From assembly GCF_900102525.1 (NCBI RefSeq), contig NZ_FNBZ01000001.1:868001-932000 (forward strand): a stretch of 64,000 bases of DNA, in the 5' to 3' direction. This stretch comes from Allobosea robiniae (GTDB taxonomy: Bacteria; Pseudomonadota; Alphaproteobacteria; Rhizobiales; Beijerinckiaceae). This document shows, piece by piece, positions 47,092 to 56,779 of this stretch; positions within the stretch are counted from its first letter, which is position 1, and the number at the start of each line of letters is the position of its first letter. The notes under the pieces were generated by a model. It had not been told where the DNA came from. It saw only the letters and a program-made list of their open reading frames with translations, and searched no databases. The translations under genes were made by a program, and so were the position numbers.

Positions 47092-48053
47092 CGCTTCAGC
47101 CCGTATTCGCGGGCATCGGCGACGCGCTGGTGGAAGGCGAGCTTGCGGTCGTATTCGAGCGGATCATGCGGCTTGACCAGCGCGCCGGCCGGCACGTTCA
47201 GCCAATCGACCAATCGCGTCAGCAGGAAGCGTAAGGCACTGCCCCGGCAGAGCTGCGGCAGTGCCTCGACCTCCGCCTCGTTCAGCACCCGCACGCTCTC
47301 GTAGCCGGCCAGCATGGCCTGGCCCTTGGTCAGGTTGAACGAGCCATCGGCCTCAAAGCACCAGGAGTTCAGGCAGATCGCGAGGTCATAGGCATAGGCG
47401 TCGGTGCAGGCGAAATAGAAGTCGATCAGGCCCGAGAGCCTGTCGCCGAGGAAGAAGACGTTGTTGGGGAAGAGATCGGCATGGATGACGCCACGCGGCA
47501 GGTCTTGCGGCCAGCCCGCCTCATGCACGGCGATCTCGGCCGCGACGCGACGTGCAAGGCCCGGCGAGACCTTGTCGGCGTCAGTGCCGGCCTGCTCGGC
47601 CAGCGGGCGCCAACCCGGAACCGAGAGCGCATTCACCCGCTCCATCGGGAAATCGGCCCCGGCCTGATGCAGCAAAGCGAGGCCGCGGCCGAGCTCCTGG
47701 CAATGGGCGGCCGTCGGCCGGCGCACCGAAAGACCGTCGAGGAAGGTGACGATCGCGGCCGGGCGCCCGGCGAGGCGGCCGAGCATCTCGCCGCGGCTGT
47801 CGCTGACCGGCTGCGGGCAGATCACCCCGCGCGAGGCGAGGTGCTGGATCAGACCGAGGAAGAACGGCAGATCGTCCGGGTTCACCCGCTTCTCGTAGAG
47901 GGTGAGGATGAAGGACCCTTGCGTGGTGCGGATCAGGTAGTTCGAGTTCTCGACGCCCTCGGCGATGCCCTTGGCGGAGAGGAGTTCGCCGATGCCGTAG
48001 CGCGCCACGAAGGCGGCCATCTCGTCATCGGGCACTTCGGTATAGACGGCCAC
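47088..48053 (-). CDS. thrB: Homoserine kinase (aminoglycoside-kinase-like type)
   Basis: 321 aa from GTG 48053, with AAAGAG upstream. This ThrB type has the protein-kinase-like fold rather than the GHMP fold of E. coli. [26 protein letters not shown] is the N-terminal lobe. [14 protein letters not shown] contains the catalytic HxD, and [17 protein letters not shown] the metal-binding Asp. It phosphorylates homoserine for ThrC. Encoded 22 bases after ispH. Confidence 0.95.
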   Translation of the reverse strand: MAVYTEVPDDEMAAFVARYGIGELLSAKGIAEGVENSNYLIRTTQGSFILTLYEKRVNPDDLPFFLGLIQHLASRGVICPQPVSDSRGEMLGRLAGRPAAIVTFLDGLSVRRPTAAHCQELGRGLALLHQAGADFPMERVNALSVPGWRPLAEQAGTDADKVSPGLARRVAAEIAVHEAGWPQDLPRGVIHADLFPNNVFFLGDRLSGLIDFYFACTDAYAYDLAICLNSWCFEADGSFNLTKGQAMLAGYESVRVLNEAEVEALPQLCRGSALRFLLTRLVDWLNVPAGALVKPHDPLEYDRKLAFHQRVADAREYGLKR

Positions 48054-48075
48054 GATCGTACTCTTTTTGCTGAGA

Positions 48076-49137
48076 TTATTCCGCCGCGTCCGGCGTCGCC
48101 TCGCCGCGCAATTCGCGCGGCAGCGGGAAGAAGACGTTCTCGTCGGCGGTCGAGACGGTCTCGACACGAACCTCGTAGCGCGCGGCGAAGGCGTCGATGA
48201 TCTCCTCGACCAGCACCTCGGGCGCGCTCGCGCCGGCGGTGATGCCGAGGCTGCGGATTTGGCCGAACACCGACCAGTCGATCTCGTCGGTGCGCAGGAC
48301 GAGCCGCGCCACCGGACAGCCGGCACGCTCGGCGACCTCGCGCAGACGCTGCGAATTCGAGGAATTGGGCGAACCGACGACGATCAGCCCGTCGACCTGC
48401 GGCGCGACGCGCTTCACCGCCTCCTGGCGGTTGGTCGTGGCGTAGCAGATGTCTTCCTTGTGCGGGGCGATCAGCTCCGGAAAGCGAGCCTGCAAGGCCT
48501 CGACGATGCCGCGGGTGTCGTCGACCGAAAGCGTGGTCTGGGTGACATAGGCAAGCGGCTGGCCTTCCGGCGCCTGAAGCGTCGCGACGTCCTCCAGCGT
48601 TTCGATCAGGGTGATCGCGCCCTCGGGGAGCTGGCCCATCGTGCCGATCACTTCCGGGTGGCCGGCATGGCCGACGAGCAGGATATGGCGGCCGCGCTTG
48701 TGATGGACCTCGGCCTCGCGATGGACCTTGGTGACGAGCGGACAGGTCGCGTCGATGGCGAAGAGGTTGCGCGCCTTCGCCGCCGCCGGCACCGCCTTGG
48801 CGACGCCATGGGCCGAGAAGATCACCGGCCGCGTTTCGTCGGGCACCTCGTCGAGTTCGGCAACGAAGACGGCGCCTTTCCGCTTCAGGGATTCGACGAC
48901 GTATTTGTTATGAACGATCTCGTGGCGGACATAGACCGGCGCGCCATGCAGCGCGAGCGCCTTCTCGACGGCGTCGATGGCGCGCACGACCCCGGCGCAG
49001 AAGCCGCGCGGGGCGCAGAGCAGGATGTCGAGCGGCGGCTTTGTCACGCGCAGAGGAAACTCCAATCGGTCCGCGTCTTCTTTCGGCGCGATCGGCGCGA
49101 TGTCAAGGAAGCGAAGCGGCGCAGGTCGGGCGGTCAT
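48076..49137 (-). CDS. ispH: 4-hydroxy-3-methylbut-2-enyl diphosphate reductase
   Basis: 353 aa from ATG 49137. A GTG at 49047 ([20 protein letters not shown]) would give 323 aa, closer to the usual size, so the first 30 residues are uncertain. It makes IPP and DMAPP in the last step of the MEP isoprenoid pathway. Cluster cysteines occur in [11 protein letters not shown] and [11 protein letters not shown], and the third in [28 protein letters not shown] and [11 protein letters not shown] complete the site. It heads the ispH-thrB-rnhA operon. Confidence 0.96.
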   Translation of the reverse strand: MTARPAPLRFLDIAPIAPKEDADRLEFPLRVTKPPLDILLCAPRGFCAGVVRAIDAVEKALALHGAPVYVRHEIVHNKYVVESLKRKGAVFVAELDEVPDETRPVIFSAHGVAKAVPAAAKARNLFAIDATCPLVTKVHREAEVHHKRGRHILLVGHAGHPEVIGTMGQLPEGAITLIETLEDVATLQAPEGQPLAYVTQTTLSVDDTRGIVEALQARFPELIAPHKEDICYATTNRQEAVKRVAPQVDGLIVVGSPNSSNSQRLREVAERAGCPVARLVLRTDEIDWSVFGQIRSLGITAGASAPEVLVEEIIDAFAARYEVRVETVSTADENVFFPLPRELRGEATPDAAE

Positions 49138-49249
49138 GTGCCGATTGCCTCTCGCAGGATCGCCCGCAAACCCCTAGATACGGTGGCGGCCCGCCACGCC
49201 GAGCGCCGCGCCGGACCGCCAAGCCCGTTCCCAAAGCCCCGAGTCCCGC

Positions 49250-51115
49250 ATGGCCGACGTCGCCTCGCATGCCAGCTATCTCCCGCCGATCCTGACCTTC
49301 TGCGCCGGGGCGGTGATCGCCGTCCCGCTCTTCCGCAAGCTCGGCCAGTCGGCGGTGCTCGGCTATCTCGCGGCCGGCATCGTCATCGGCCCCTCGATCC
49401 TCGGCGTGATCAAGGATCCCGACGCGATCCGCGGCACCGCCGAGATCGGCGTCGTGCTGCTGCTCTTCCTCGTCGGCCTCGAACTGCAGCCTTCGCGACT
49501 CTACTCGATGCGCAAGGACATCCTCGGCTCCGGCCTGGCGCAGATGGCGCTCAGCGCCGGCGGCATCGGCCTCGCCGGCTGGTATTTCGGCCTGTCCGCT
49601 GCGGGAGCGGTCGCCGTCGGCGTGGCGCTCGCGCTTTCCGCGACCTCGATCGCGCTGCAATTGCTGGAGGAGCGCGGCGACGGCAACGAAACCTATGGCC
49701 GGCGCACCTTCTCGATCCTGCTGTTCCAGGACATGGCGATCGCGCCGGTGCTGGCGCTGCTGCCGCTGCTCGCCACCACGAGCGGTCACGAGACCGGCAG
49801 CCCGATGATGGCGCTGGCGAGCCTCGGCATCGCGCTCGTCGCCCTCGTCCTGATCGTGCTGGCCGGACGCTACGTGATGAACCCGTTCTTCCGCATCCTC
49901 GCCCATACCGGCGCGAAGGACGTGATGACGGCTGCCGCGCTGCTGATCGTCCTCGGATCGGCGCTGCTGATGGAGCATGTCGGGCTCTCGATGGCGATGG
50001 GCGCCTTCCTTGCGGGCGTGATGCTGGCCGACTCGCATTTCCGGCATGAGCTGGAAGCCGATATCGAGCCCTTCCGCGGTGTCCTGCTCGGCCTGTTCTT
50101 CATGGCGGTCGGCATGTCGCTCGACCTCAAGCTCGTCGCCGACAACTGGATGCTGCTGGCGCTCGCGGCGCCGCTGCTAGTGCTGTTCAAGATCGCGGTC
50201 GTGACCTCGATCCTGCGGCTGTCCTGCTCGTCCTGGCTCGAGGCGATCCGGGCCGGCGCCCTGCTCTCGCCGGCCGGTGAATTCGCCTTCGTGCTCCTGC
50301 CGCTCGGCCTCGCAAACGGACTGCTGACCGCTCAGCAATCGGCGATGATCACGGCGCTGGCCGCGATCAGCATGCTGCTCGGCCCCGTCGTCGCCAAGCT
50401 GATCGATGCCGTGCTGCTGGCCCGCATCGCCCCTGCGACGATGGATGAAGACTATGACGGCGTCGGCGACAGCCCGGTGATGGTGATCGGCTTCGGCCGC
50501 TTCGGCCAGATCGTGACGCAGGCGCTACTGCTGCAGCATATCGACGTTACGGTGATCGATTCCGATGTGGAGCGCATCCGTTCGGCGGCGCAGTTCGGTT
50601 TCAAGATCTATTACGGCGACGGCACCCGCCTCGACGTGCTGCGCGCGGCGGGCGCCGGCAAGGCTCGCGTCATCTGCATCTGCGTCGACGACAAGCAGGC
50701 GGCACTGCGGATCGTCGAGATGGTCAAGGCCGAGTTCCCGAGCGTGCGGCTGCATGTGCGGGCCTATGACCGCATCCACGCGATCGAGCTGATGAAGGCG
50801 AATGTCGATTTCCAGATGCGCGAGACCTTCGAATCGGCGCTCGGCTTCGGCCGCGTCACGCTGGAAACCATGGGCCTGACCCGCGACGAGGCCGATCTGG
50901 TGATCGACCATGTCCGCGACCGCGACGCGCAGCGCATGGAGATCCAGTTCCACGAGGGGCTCGCCGCCGCGATCAACCGCGTGCCGCGCGTCTCGCCCGA
51001 GCCGCTCGTCCCGCCCAAGGCCAAGTCGAAGCCGCTTACGCCTGAAACGCGGCAGGTCATCGAGGATGGTGGTGCCGAAGTCGCCGTCGGCGGCGTTGGG
51101 GAACCGGAACGATGA
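49250..51115 (+). CDS. CPA2-family monovalent cation:proton antiporter (KefB/C-like)
   Basis: 621 aa. About 12 membrane helices (residues 10-390) include GYLAAGIVIGPSILGVI and EIGVVLLLFLVGLELQP, the CPA2 core. An RCK_N (TrkA-N) domain follows, with VMVIGFGRFGQIVTQALLL (about 407-425) as the NAD-binding loop and VIDSDVERI as the acidic end of strand 2. The last ~90 residues are a charged tail. It exports K+ or Na+ in exchange for protons, probably gated by nucleotides or glutathione adducts. Overlaps the MATE gene by four bases (ATGA). Confidence 0.93.
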   Translation: MADVASHASYLPPILTFCAGAVIAVPLFRKLGQSAVLGYLAAGIVIGPSILGVIKDPDAIRGTAEIGVVLLLFLVGLELQPSRLYSMRKDILGSGLAQMALSAGGIGLAGWYFGLSAAGAVAVGVALALSATSIALQLLEERGDGNETYGRRTFSILLFQDMAIAPVLALLPLLATTSGHETGSPMMALASLGIALVALVLIVLAGRYVMNPFFRILAHTGAKDVMTAAALLIVLGSALLMEHVGLSMAMGAFLAGVMLADSHFRHELEADIEPFRGVLLGLFFMAVGMSLDLKLVADNWMLLALAAPLLVLFKIAVVTSILRLSCSSWLEAIRAGALLSPAGEFAFVLLPLGLANGLLTAQQSAMITALAAISMLLGPVVAKLIDAVLLARIAPATMDEDYDGVGDSPVMVIGFGRFGQIVTQALLLQHIDVTVIDSDVERIRSAAQFGFKIYYGDGTRLDVLRAAGAGKARVICICVDDKQAALRIVEMVKAEFPSVRLHVRAYDRIHAIELMKANVDFQMRETFESALGFGRVTLETMGLTRDEADLVIDHVRDRDAQRMEIQFHEGLAAAINRVPRVSPEPLVPPKAKSKPLTPETRQVIEDGGAEVAVGGVGEPER

Positions 51116-52515
51116 GCCAGGCTTCGGCCCGGCCACAGGCCGTCTTCCTCGAAGGTCCGTTGATGCGCCATGTCGCGGTGATGACCGCGACGAGCTCGGT
51201 CGGCCTGATGGCAGTCTTCGTCGTCGACCTGCTCTCGCTGCTCTATGTCTCCTGGCTTGGACGGCCGGAAGCGACGGCGGGCGTCGGCTTCGCCACCATC
51301 GTGCTCTATCTGATGGTTTCGGTGAATGTCGGCCTGATGATCGCCGTCACGGCACTGACCTCGCGCAGCATCGGCGCGGGCGATCGACCGGCTGCACGGC
51401 GCATCGCGGGCTCGACCATGGCCCTCTCGGCGCTGGTGGCGCTCGTCATCTCGCTCGCGGCGCTGCCGCTGCTGCCCTGGCTGCTCAGCTTGCTGGGCGC
51501 GCGCGACCAGTCGCATGCGGTCGCCCTCTCCTTCCTCCATATCGTGCTGCCGTCGAACGTCCTGATGGCGATCGGCATGGGCCTTTCCGGCATCCTGCGG
51601 GCGATCGGCGACGCCAGGCGGGCGATGTTCGTGACGCTCGGCGGCGGCATCGTCACGGCGGGGCTCGACCCGCTATTGATCTTCGGCTTCGGGCTCGGGC
51701 CGGACGGCGCCGCGATCGCGATCGTGCTGGCGCGGATCATCATCTGCGCCATCGGGTTCCACGGCTGCGTTGTCGTGCACGGCATGATCGAGCGGCCGCG
51801 CCTCTCGTTCATCCGGCAGGACGGCGCCCGGACCTTCGCCATCGCTGGGCCGGCGATCCTGACCAATCTCTCGAACCCGATCGCCAACGCGGTCTTCGCC
51901 AGCGTCGTCGCCCGATTCGGCGATGCGGCTGTCGCAGCGCTCGCGATCATGGACCGGCTCGTCCCGGTCGCCTTCGGCGTGCTGTTCGCGCTGTCGGGCG
52001 CGGTCGGGCCGATCCTCGGCCAGAACTGGGGCGCCGGGCGCTTCGACCGGATGCGCCGGGGCCTGAGCGATGCGGCGATCTTCGCTGGCGCCTCCGTGCT
52101 CGTCTCCTGGGCGCTGCTCTTCGCCTTCCGCGGCGCGATCGTCTCCGCCTTCCACGCGACGGGGCTGACGGCAGAGCTCGTGCTGTTCTTCTGCCTGATC
52201 GCCGGGCCGATGTGGATTTTCGTCGGCATGCTCTTCGTCGCCAACGCCGCCTTCAACAATCTCGGCATGCCGTTCCTGTCGACGCTGTTCAGCTGGGGCC
52301 GTGCCACCCTGGGCACGATGCCGCTCGCGTTCCTCGGCGCGCATCTCGCCGGGCCGAAGGGCGCGCTCGCGGGCTCCGCACTGGGGGCCGTGGCCTTCGG
52401 CGTCCTGGCGCTGGTCTTCGCCTTTCGCGGGATCACAAGGCTGGAGCGCAAGGCCGCGGAGCGCCGTGCCGCAATCGATTTGCCAGGCAAGGACACCCTG
52501 CTATCGTCGCCCTAG
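51112..52515 (+). CDS. MATE-family efflux transporter
   Basis: 467 aa, 12 membrane helices in two similar halves. LMAVFVVDLLSLLYVSWLGRPEATAGVGFA and MAIGMGLSGILRAIGDARRAM are family segments in the first half, and GPAILTNLSNPIANAVFASVVARFGDAAVAALAIMDRL begins the second. It exports drugs or metabolites using a sodium or proton gradient. The start overlaps the antiporter stop, so both are probably co-expressed. Confidence 0.93.
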   Translation: MSQASARPQAVFLEGPLMRHVAVMTATSSVGLMAVFVVDLLSLLYVSWLGRPEATAGVGFATIVLYLMVSVNVGLMIAVTALTSRSIGAGDRPAARRIAGSTMALSALVALVISLAALPLLPWLLSLLGARDQSHAVALSFLHIVLPSNVLMAIGMGLSGILRAIGDARRAMFVTLGGGIVTAGLDPLLIFGFGLGPDGAAIAIVLARIIICAIGFHGCVVVHGMIERPRLSFIRQDGARTFAIAGPAILTNLSNPIANAVFASVVARFGDAAVAALAIMDRLVPVAFGVLFALSGAVGPILGQNWGAGRFDRMRRGLSDAAIFAGASVLVSWALLFAFRGAIVSAFHATGLTAELVLFFCLIAGPMWIFVGMLFVANAAFNNLGMPFLSTLFSWGRATLGTMPLAFLGAHLAGPKGALAGSALGAVAFGVLALVFAFRGITRLERKAAERRAAIDLPGKDTLLSSP

Positions 52516-52551
52516 GCTGGAGATCAAAAGGCCGGCCGGGGAGAAGCGTCG

Positions 52552-53445
52552 ATGATGAACCTGTTCGATATCATGCAATCGGCCCAGAGCGGGCAGGCGC
52601 TGCCGAACCTCGCCCAGCAATATGGCTTGAGCCTGCAGCAGACGCAGGCCGCGCTCGACGCCCTGCTGCCAGCCTTCTCGATGGGGCTGCAGCGGCAGAC
52701 GCGAGATCCTTATGCCTTCGGCTCGCTCGCCCAGATGATGACGGCCTCGCCCTATGCCCGCTTCTTCGAGGCCGGCGGCTACGGCATCCCGGCCGGCGCC
52801 CAGAATGCCGGCAACGACGTGCTGAGCCAGCTCTTCGGCTCGCGCGAGGTCAGCCAGGCCATCGCTGCGCAGGCGGCCGCGACCAGCGGTGTCTCGCAGG
52901 CGATCCTCAAGCAGATGCTGCCGGTCATCGCCGCGATGCTGATGGGCGGCCTGTCCAAGACGTCGAGCAACGAGGGCCTGGGTGGCATTCTCGGCCAGTT
53001 CGCCGAGATGATGCGCGGCCAGATGCCGGGCATGCAGCCAGCGCCGCAGCAGCCGCAGATGCCCGGAAATCCGTTCGAGGCGATCCTCAAGGGCATGTTC
53101 GGACAGGCCGGCGGCCAGCAGCCGCAGCCCAGTCCGCAAGCCGCCCCATCCGACCCGTTCGGTGGCGCGCTCGGCCAGATCCTTGGCGGCATGTTCGGCG
53201 GCATGGCACCGCAGCCCGATTCCGAACCGGCGCCCGCTCCGCGCAGCGCGCCACGACGTGCGCCCGCGCCGGAACCCGAGCCCGAGGATGCCCCGCCTTC
53301 GTCCTCAGCCTCCGGCCCCGGCTCGATCGGTCTCGATGCGCTCAACCAGATGTTCGAGCATGGCCGCCAGATCCAGGACGACCATCAGAACGCGCTGAAA
53401 TCGATCCTCGACGCCATGCTCGGCGGCGGACAGGGCCGTCGCTGA
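52552..53445 (+). CDS. DUF937 domain protein
   Basis: 297 aa; ATG 52552 (a second ATG follows) after GGGGAGAAG. NLFDIMQSAQSGQALPNLAQQYGLSLQQTQAALDALLPAF is the DUF937 repeat-like helix set, which resembles the YidB fold. The region 160-240 is rich in Gln, Pro and Met and likely disordered (a Pro/Ala stretch follows at 225-260). A C-terminal helix (LDALNQMFEHGRQIQDDHQN) closes the protein. Function unknown. It may be in the same operon as the MATE gene (36 bases away). Confidence 0.85.
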   Translation: MMNLFDIMQSAQSGQALPNLAQQYGLSLQQTQAALDALLPAFSMGLQRQTRDPYAFGSLAQMMTASPYARFFEAGGYGIPAGAQNAGNDVLSQLFGSREVSQAIAAQAAATSGVSQAILKQMLPVIAAMLMGGLSKTSSNEGLGGILGQFAEMMRGQMPGMQPAPQQPQMPGNPFEAILKGMFGQAGGQQPQPSPQAAPSDPFGGALGQILGGMFGGMAPQPDSEPAPAPRSAPRRAPAPEPEPEDAPPSSSASGPGSIGLDALNQMFEHGRQIQDDHQNALKSILDAMLGGGQGRR

Positions 53446-53477
53446 GGCGGCTTCAGCTCTTCATCTGCTGAAGACAT

Positions 53478-53508
53478 AAAAAAGGGCGGAAGCACGAAGC
53501 TCCCGCCC
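53478..53508 (-). terminator. Intrinsic terminator of the DUF1127 gene
   Basis: On the minus strand GGGCGGGAGC pairs with GCTTCCGCCC (one G-U) around TTCGT, followed by TTTTTT. It lies 24 bases after the DUF1127 stop. Confidence 0.9.
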
Positions 53509-53531
53509 GCAGGAACGCTGACGCCAAGGGG

Positions 53532-53894
53532 TCAGGCGCAGCGTGCAACCGCAATATCGGCCTTCTTTGCCAGCATCGGCGTCGAGCCGGCATGGCGCAG
53601 GGCATGCTCGCGCCGTGCGGCGGCGAGATCCGACGACGTGCGCGAGCGCTCCGCCAGCACGGCGGACGGATCGTCCAGCCAGGATGCCGCCAGCGCGCCA
53701 TCGATATCCGAGCGGACGAGGCCGATATCCTTGAGTCCACGCTCGTCGAGCTCAGCCGAAAGACGCATCACCTCACGGCGATGGGCGAGCGCACGCACGA
53801 GTTGAACAGCCCCGGCAAACCCGATGGTGGCAACACGCGTGACGCCGGCCGAAACGGTCGAGAGCGACTTCGCGGTGATGGTCATGAGCAGCAT
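53532..53894 (-). CDS. DUF1127 domain protein
   Basis: 120 aa from ATG 53894, six bases after AAGGAG. The N-terminal half is hydrophobic/amphipathic (MLLMTITAKSLSTVSAGVTR). HRREVMRLSAELDERGLKDIGLVRSDIDGAL is DUF1127. Such small Arg-rich proteins influence RNA turnover, growth and stress responses in related bacteria. The protein is longer than the usual 50-80 residues, with an extra Ala/Arg-rich tail. It is divergent from a LysR regulator, and terminated by a strong hairpin. Confidence 0.88.
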   Translation of the reverse strand: MLLMTITAKSLSTVSAGVTRVATIGFAGAVQLVRALAHRREVMRLSAELDERGLKDIGLVRSDIDGALAASWLDDPSAVLAERSRTSSDLAAARREHALRHAGSTPMLAKKADIAVARCA

Positions 53895-54071
53895 GACAGC
53901 CTCCTTGGCGGTGCGGAACGTTGATCTGAGTTTCTCCCCCTGCCCGGACGCGCCATTGACAGGGAACTTCGGAGAGCACCCAGACCCTAGCGAAGCTCTG
54001 GTCATCAGCCAAACGAATGGTTATGATGTCTCGCAACACTGATATTGATGGACAGTGGACGGGGATCGCCA

Positions 54072-54953
54072 ATGGCCCATGTGCTCGACGCCGATCAGCT
54101 CAAGACCTTCGTCGCCATCGCCGATACCGGCTCCTTCACCCGCGCCGCCGAGATCGTCTTCAAGACGCAATCGGCCGTTTCCATGCAGATGAAGCGGCTG
54201 GAGGAGCGGGTCGGGCGTCCCCTGTTCGGGCGCGACGGCCGCCATGCCAAGCTGACCGAGGATGGCGAGCGACTGCTCGACTATGCCCGCCGGATCGTGC
54301 GCCTCAATCTCGAATGCGTCGCCTCCTTCGCCGATGCCGACCTGAAGGGCCGCATCCGCCTCGGGGTGCCCGACGACTATGCCGACCGTTACCTGCCGGA
54401 AATCCTGGCGCGCTTCGCCCATTCCAATCCGCGGGCCGAGGTCACGGTGGTCTGCGAGCCGACGCCGATGCTGGCGGAGCGGATCGCGACCGGTGATATC
54501 GACCTCGCGATCATCACCCATGTCGAAAGTCGCAGCCAGGGCGAGATCATCCGCATCGAGCCGCTGCTCTGGGTCACCTCGGCACGTCACAGCGTGCATG
54601 AGGAGGATCCGCTGCCGCTGGCGCTGGGGCGGCCGACCTGCAACTGGCGCCAGGCTGCAGTCGATGCGCTGGAATCGAAGGGGCGCCGCTTCCGCGTGCT
54701 CTATGCGAGCTGGAATTCCACCGCGGTCGGCGCCGCCGTCCTGGCCGGACTGGCGATCTCGGTCCTGCCGGAGAGCGCGGTGAGGCCGGGCATGCGCATC
54801 CTCGGACCGTCCGAAGGTTTCGCGACCTTGCCCTCATGCAAGATCGGCCTGCTGCGGACCCGCTTCGATCCGTCGGTGCTGTCGAACGCGCTGGCCGAGC
54901 ACATCATCCAGAGCCTCGACAACCTGGCGAGCTTCAAGACGGCGGCCGAGTAG
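54072..54953 (+). CDS. LysR-family regulator, LsrB/VtlR-like
   Basis: 293 aa from ATG 54072. LDADQLKTFVAIADTGSFTRAAEIVFKTQSAVSMQMKRLEERVG is the winged helix-turn-helix (residues about 4-60), followed by GRPLFGRDGRHAKLTEDGERLL and the ligand-binding domain (about 90-290). The closely spaced similarity to LsrB of Sinorhizobium and VtlR of Brucella/Agrobacterium (recalled) fits the neighbouring DUF1127 gene, because VtlR is known to activate small DUF1127-type genes and AbcR RNAs. Start upstream at 54045 would add nine residues. Convergent with the Flp pilin, four bases apart. Confidence 0.9.
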   Translation: MAHVLDADQLKTFVAIADTGSFTRAAEIVFKTQSAVSMQMKRLEERVGRPLFGRDGRHAKLTEDGERLLDYARRIVRLNLECVASFADADLKGRIRLGVPDDYADRYLPEILARFAHSNPRAEVTVVCEPTPMLAERIATGDIDLAIITHVESRSQGEIIRIEPLLWVTSARHSVHEEDPLPLALGRPTCNWRQAAVDALESKGRRFRVLYASWNSTAVGAAVLAGLAISVLPESAVRPGMRILGPSEGFATLPSCKIGLLRTRFDPSVLSNALAEHIIQSLDNLASFKTAAE

Positions 54954-54957
54954 AGTC

Positions 54958-55137
54958 TCAGGGCACCTTGATCGCGTCGGCCGCTGCCAGCAGGAACGAA
55001 CTGATCTGGTTCCCGTAGAAGGTGGCCGACGTGATGATCGTGATCGAGACGAGGCCCGCGATAAGGCCATACTCGATCACGGTCGCGCCGCGCGCGTCGC
55101 GAGCAAACTCGAGAAAGCTGGCCTTGATCCGCCCCAT
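54958..55137 (-). CDS. Flp-family pilin, isolated
   Basis: 59 aa, ATG 55137 to TGA 54958. The product MGRIKASFLEFARDARGATV continues IEYGLIAGLVSITIITSATF. This contains the GATxIEYGLIA motif of Flp/Fap type IVb pilins, with cleavage by prepilin peptidase expected before the E of IEY-type segments or in the GATV region, leaving a hydrophobic N-terminal helix. No tad or cpa gene is in the window. It lies four bases from the end of the LysR gene, in convergent orientation, and downstream of the gshA terminator. Recognised by motif; very short. Confidence 0.85.
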   Translation of the reverse strand: MGRIKASFLEFARDARGATVIEYGLIAGLVSITIITSATFYGNQISSFLLAAADAIKVP

Positions 55138-55183
55138 GCCGCTAGGTTAGTGGCGACCTTCATCCAACTCGTTAATTTCCGAG

Positions 55184-55220
55184 GCAAAATCCGCTCGAAA
55201 CGGCAGTTTTCGAGCGGAAA
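55184..55220 (-). terminator. Intrinsic terminator of gshA
   Basis: On the minus strand TCCGCTCGAAA pairs with TTTCGAGCGGA around ACTGCCG, followed by TTTTG, 14 bases after the gshA stop. It separates gshA from the Flp pilin gene. Confidence 0.85.
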
Positions 55221-55233
55221 ATCTGGTCAGGTG

Positions 55234-56613
55234 TCAGAGGGCCATCTCGGTCAGCACGGGCTCGACCTTGCTGTGCCAAGCATTGCGGTAACGCTCTTCC
55301 AGAGCCTGCGCCAGGTTTCGGCGGCGCTCCAGAATCCCGTGCAGCGGCGCAAGGAAGCGGGTCTCGTCCTGACCGGCGGCATTCTTGAGCGCCCGGCGGG
55401 CCAGGCCTGCGCGCGACAGCTCCACGACCTCGGCAGCGATCTCGATGAGCTTGCGCCCGCCGATGCTCGCAGCCAGCCCTTCGCGCGGGACTGCATCGCG
55501 CAAAGCCTGCCGTTCCTCCGCGCTCCACCCCTTGACGAGGTCCCAGGCCGCATCGAGCGAGGTCGCATCATAGAGCAGGCCGACCCAGAAGGCCGGCATC
55601 GCGGTCAACATGTCTGCCGGGCCGGCATCGGCGCCGCGCATCTCCAGAAAGCGCTTCAGCCGGACCTCGGGAAACAGCGTCGAGAGGTGGTTGGCCCAGT
55701 CGGACATGGTCGCCTTCTCGCCCGGCAGCTGCGGCAGCCGGCCGGCCAGCAGGTCACGGAAGGAGGCGCCGGCGACGTCGTGATAGGTATCGTCGCGCTT
55801 GACGAAATACAGGGGCACGTCGAGAGCCCAGTCGACATAGCCCTCATAGGACATGCCCTCGTCGAAGGCGAAGGCGAGCATGCCCGAGCGGGCATTGTCG
55901 GTATCGCGCCAAATCTCGGAACGCATCGACTGGAAGCCGTTGAGCTTGCCGTCGAGGAAGGGCGACGATGCGAAGAGAGCGGTGGAAAGCGGCTGGAGGG
56001 CCAGCGAGACCCGGAGCTTGCGGACCATGTCCGCCTCGCTGCCGAAGTCGAGATTGACCTGCACCGTGCAGGTCCGGAACATCATGTCGAGGCCCATCGT
56101 GCCGACCTTCGGCATGTAGTTCGCCATGATCTTGTAGCGCCCCTTCGGCATCACCGGGGTCTGCGCACGGGTCCAGAGCGGGGACGCGCCAAGGGCGGCG
56201 AAGCCGATATCGTGCGGAGCGGCCACGGCCTTGACGTCGGCGAGATGGGCCTGAAGCTCGGCCTCCGTCTCATGCAATGTCGCCAGCGGCGCACCCGACA
56301 ATTCGAACTGCCCGCCCGGCTCCAGCGAGATCGCCCCGCCGCCATCCGGCCCGGCCAGCCCGATGATATGGCCGGCGTCGACGATCGGCTCCCAACCGAG
56401 CCGCTGCTGCATGCCTTCCAGAAGAGCCCGGATGCCGCCGGCGCCGGCGCGGCCTTCATAGGGGACGGGCGCGAGATCGCTCCGGTAGAACGGGAATTTC
56501 TCGTGCTCGGTGCCGATCCGGAAGGAGGAGGCCGGCTTCTCGCCGGCGGCGATCCACGCAATCAGTTCGGCCTTGGAACCGATCGGGGTCGAATCGGACA
56601 CGTCGCGAGCCAT
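55234..56613 (-). CDS. gshA: Glutamate-cysteine ligase
   Basis: 459 aa from ATG 56613, preceded by GGAGCGCCC. It makes gamma-glutamylcysteine, the first step of glutathione synthesis, in the plant/alphaproteobacterial (GCS2) class. FRIGTEHEKFPF is the conserved glutamate/Mg site, GGGAISLEPGGQFELSGAP carries the second ligand set, and MMFRTCTVQVNLDFGSEADM the substrate channel. It ends in an intrinsic terminator. rsmE lies upstream on the same strand, 166 bases away. Confidence 0.95.
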   Translation of the reverse strand: MARDVSDSTPIGSKAELIAWIAAGEKPASSFRIGTEHEKFPFYRSDLAPVPYEGRAGAGGIRALLEGMQQRLGWEPIVDAGHIIGLAGPDGGGAISLEPGGQFELSGAPLATLHETEAELQAHLADVKAVAAPHDIGFAALGASPLWTRAQTPVMPKGRYKIMANYMPKVGTMGLDMMFRTCTVQVNLDFGSEADMVRKLRVSLALQPLSTALFASSPFLDGKLNGFQSMRSEIWRDTDNARSGMLAFAFDEGMSYEGYVDWALDVPLYFVKRDDTYHDVAGASFRDLLAGRLPQLPGEKATMSDWANHLSTLFPEVRLKRFLEMRGADAGPADMLTAMPAFWVGLLYDATSLDAAWDLVKGWSAEERQALRDAVPREGLAASIGGRKLIEIAAEVVELSRAGLARRALKNAAGQDETRFLAPLHGILERRRNLAQALEERYRNAWHSKVEPVLTEMAL

Positions 56614-56779
56614 GGGCGCTCCGGCAGATGGGCAAACAGCCAGCCCCGCGCCGAAGGCGCGGTCAAAGCCGGCAGAGGATGGACAGACATAGGCGAGCGC
56701 CGGGCGCTCGACAACGACCGGAACCGTGCATTCGCGCAAAGGCGCCCGGCGCTGGCGGCAGGTCTTGGCACGCTCCCGA

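Noticed and set aside
50910-53471. 853-codon plus-strand frame spanning the antiporter, MATE and DUF937 genes
   Set aside because: Out-of-frame shadow of three genes with strong family motifs; composition is Arg/Asp/Gly/Ala noise.
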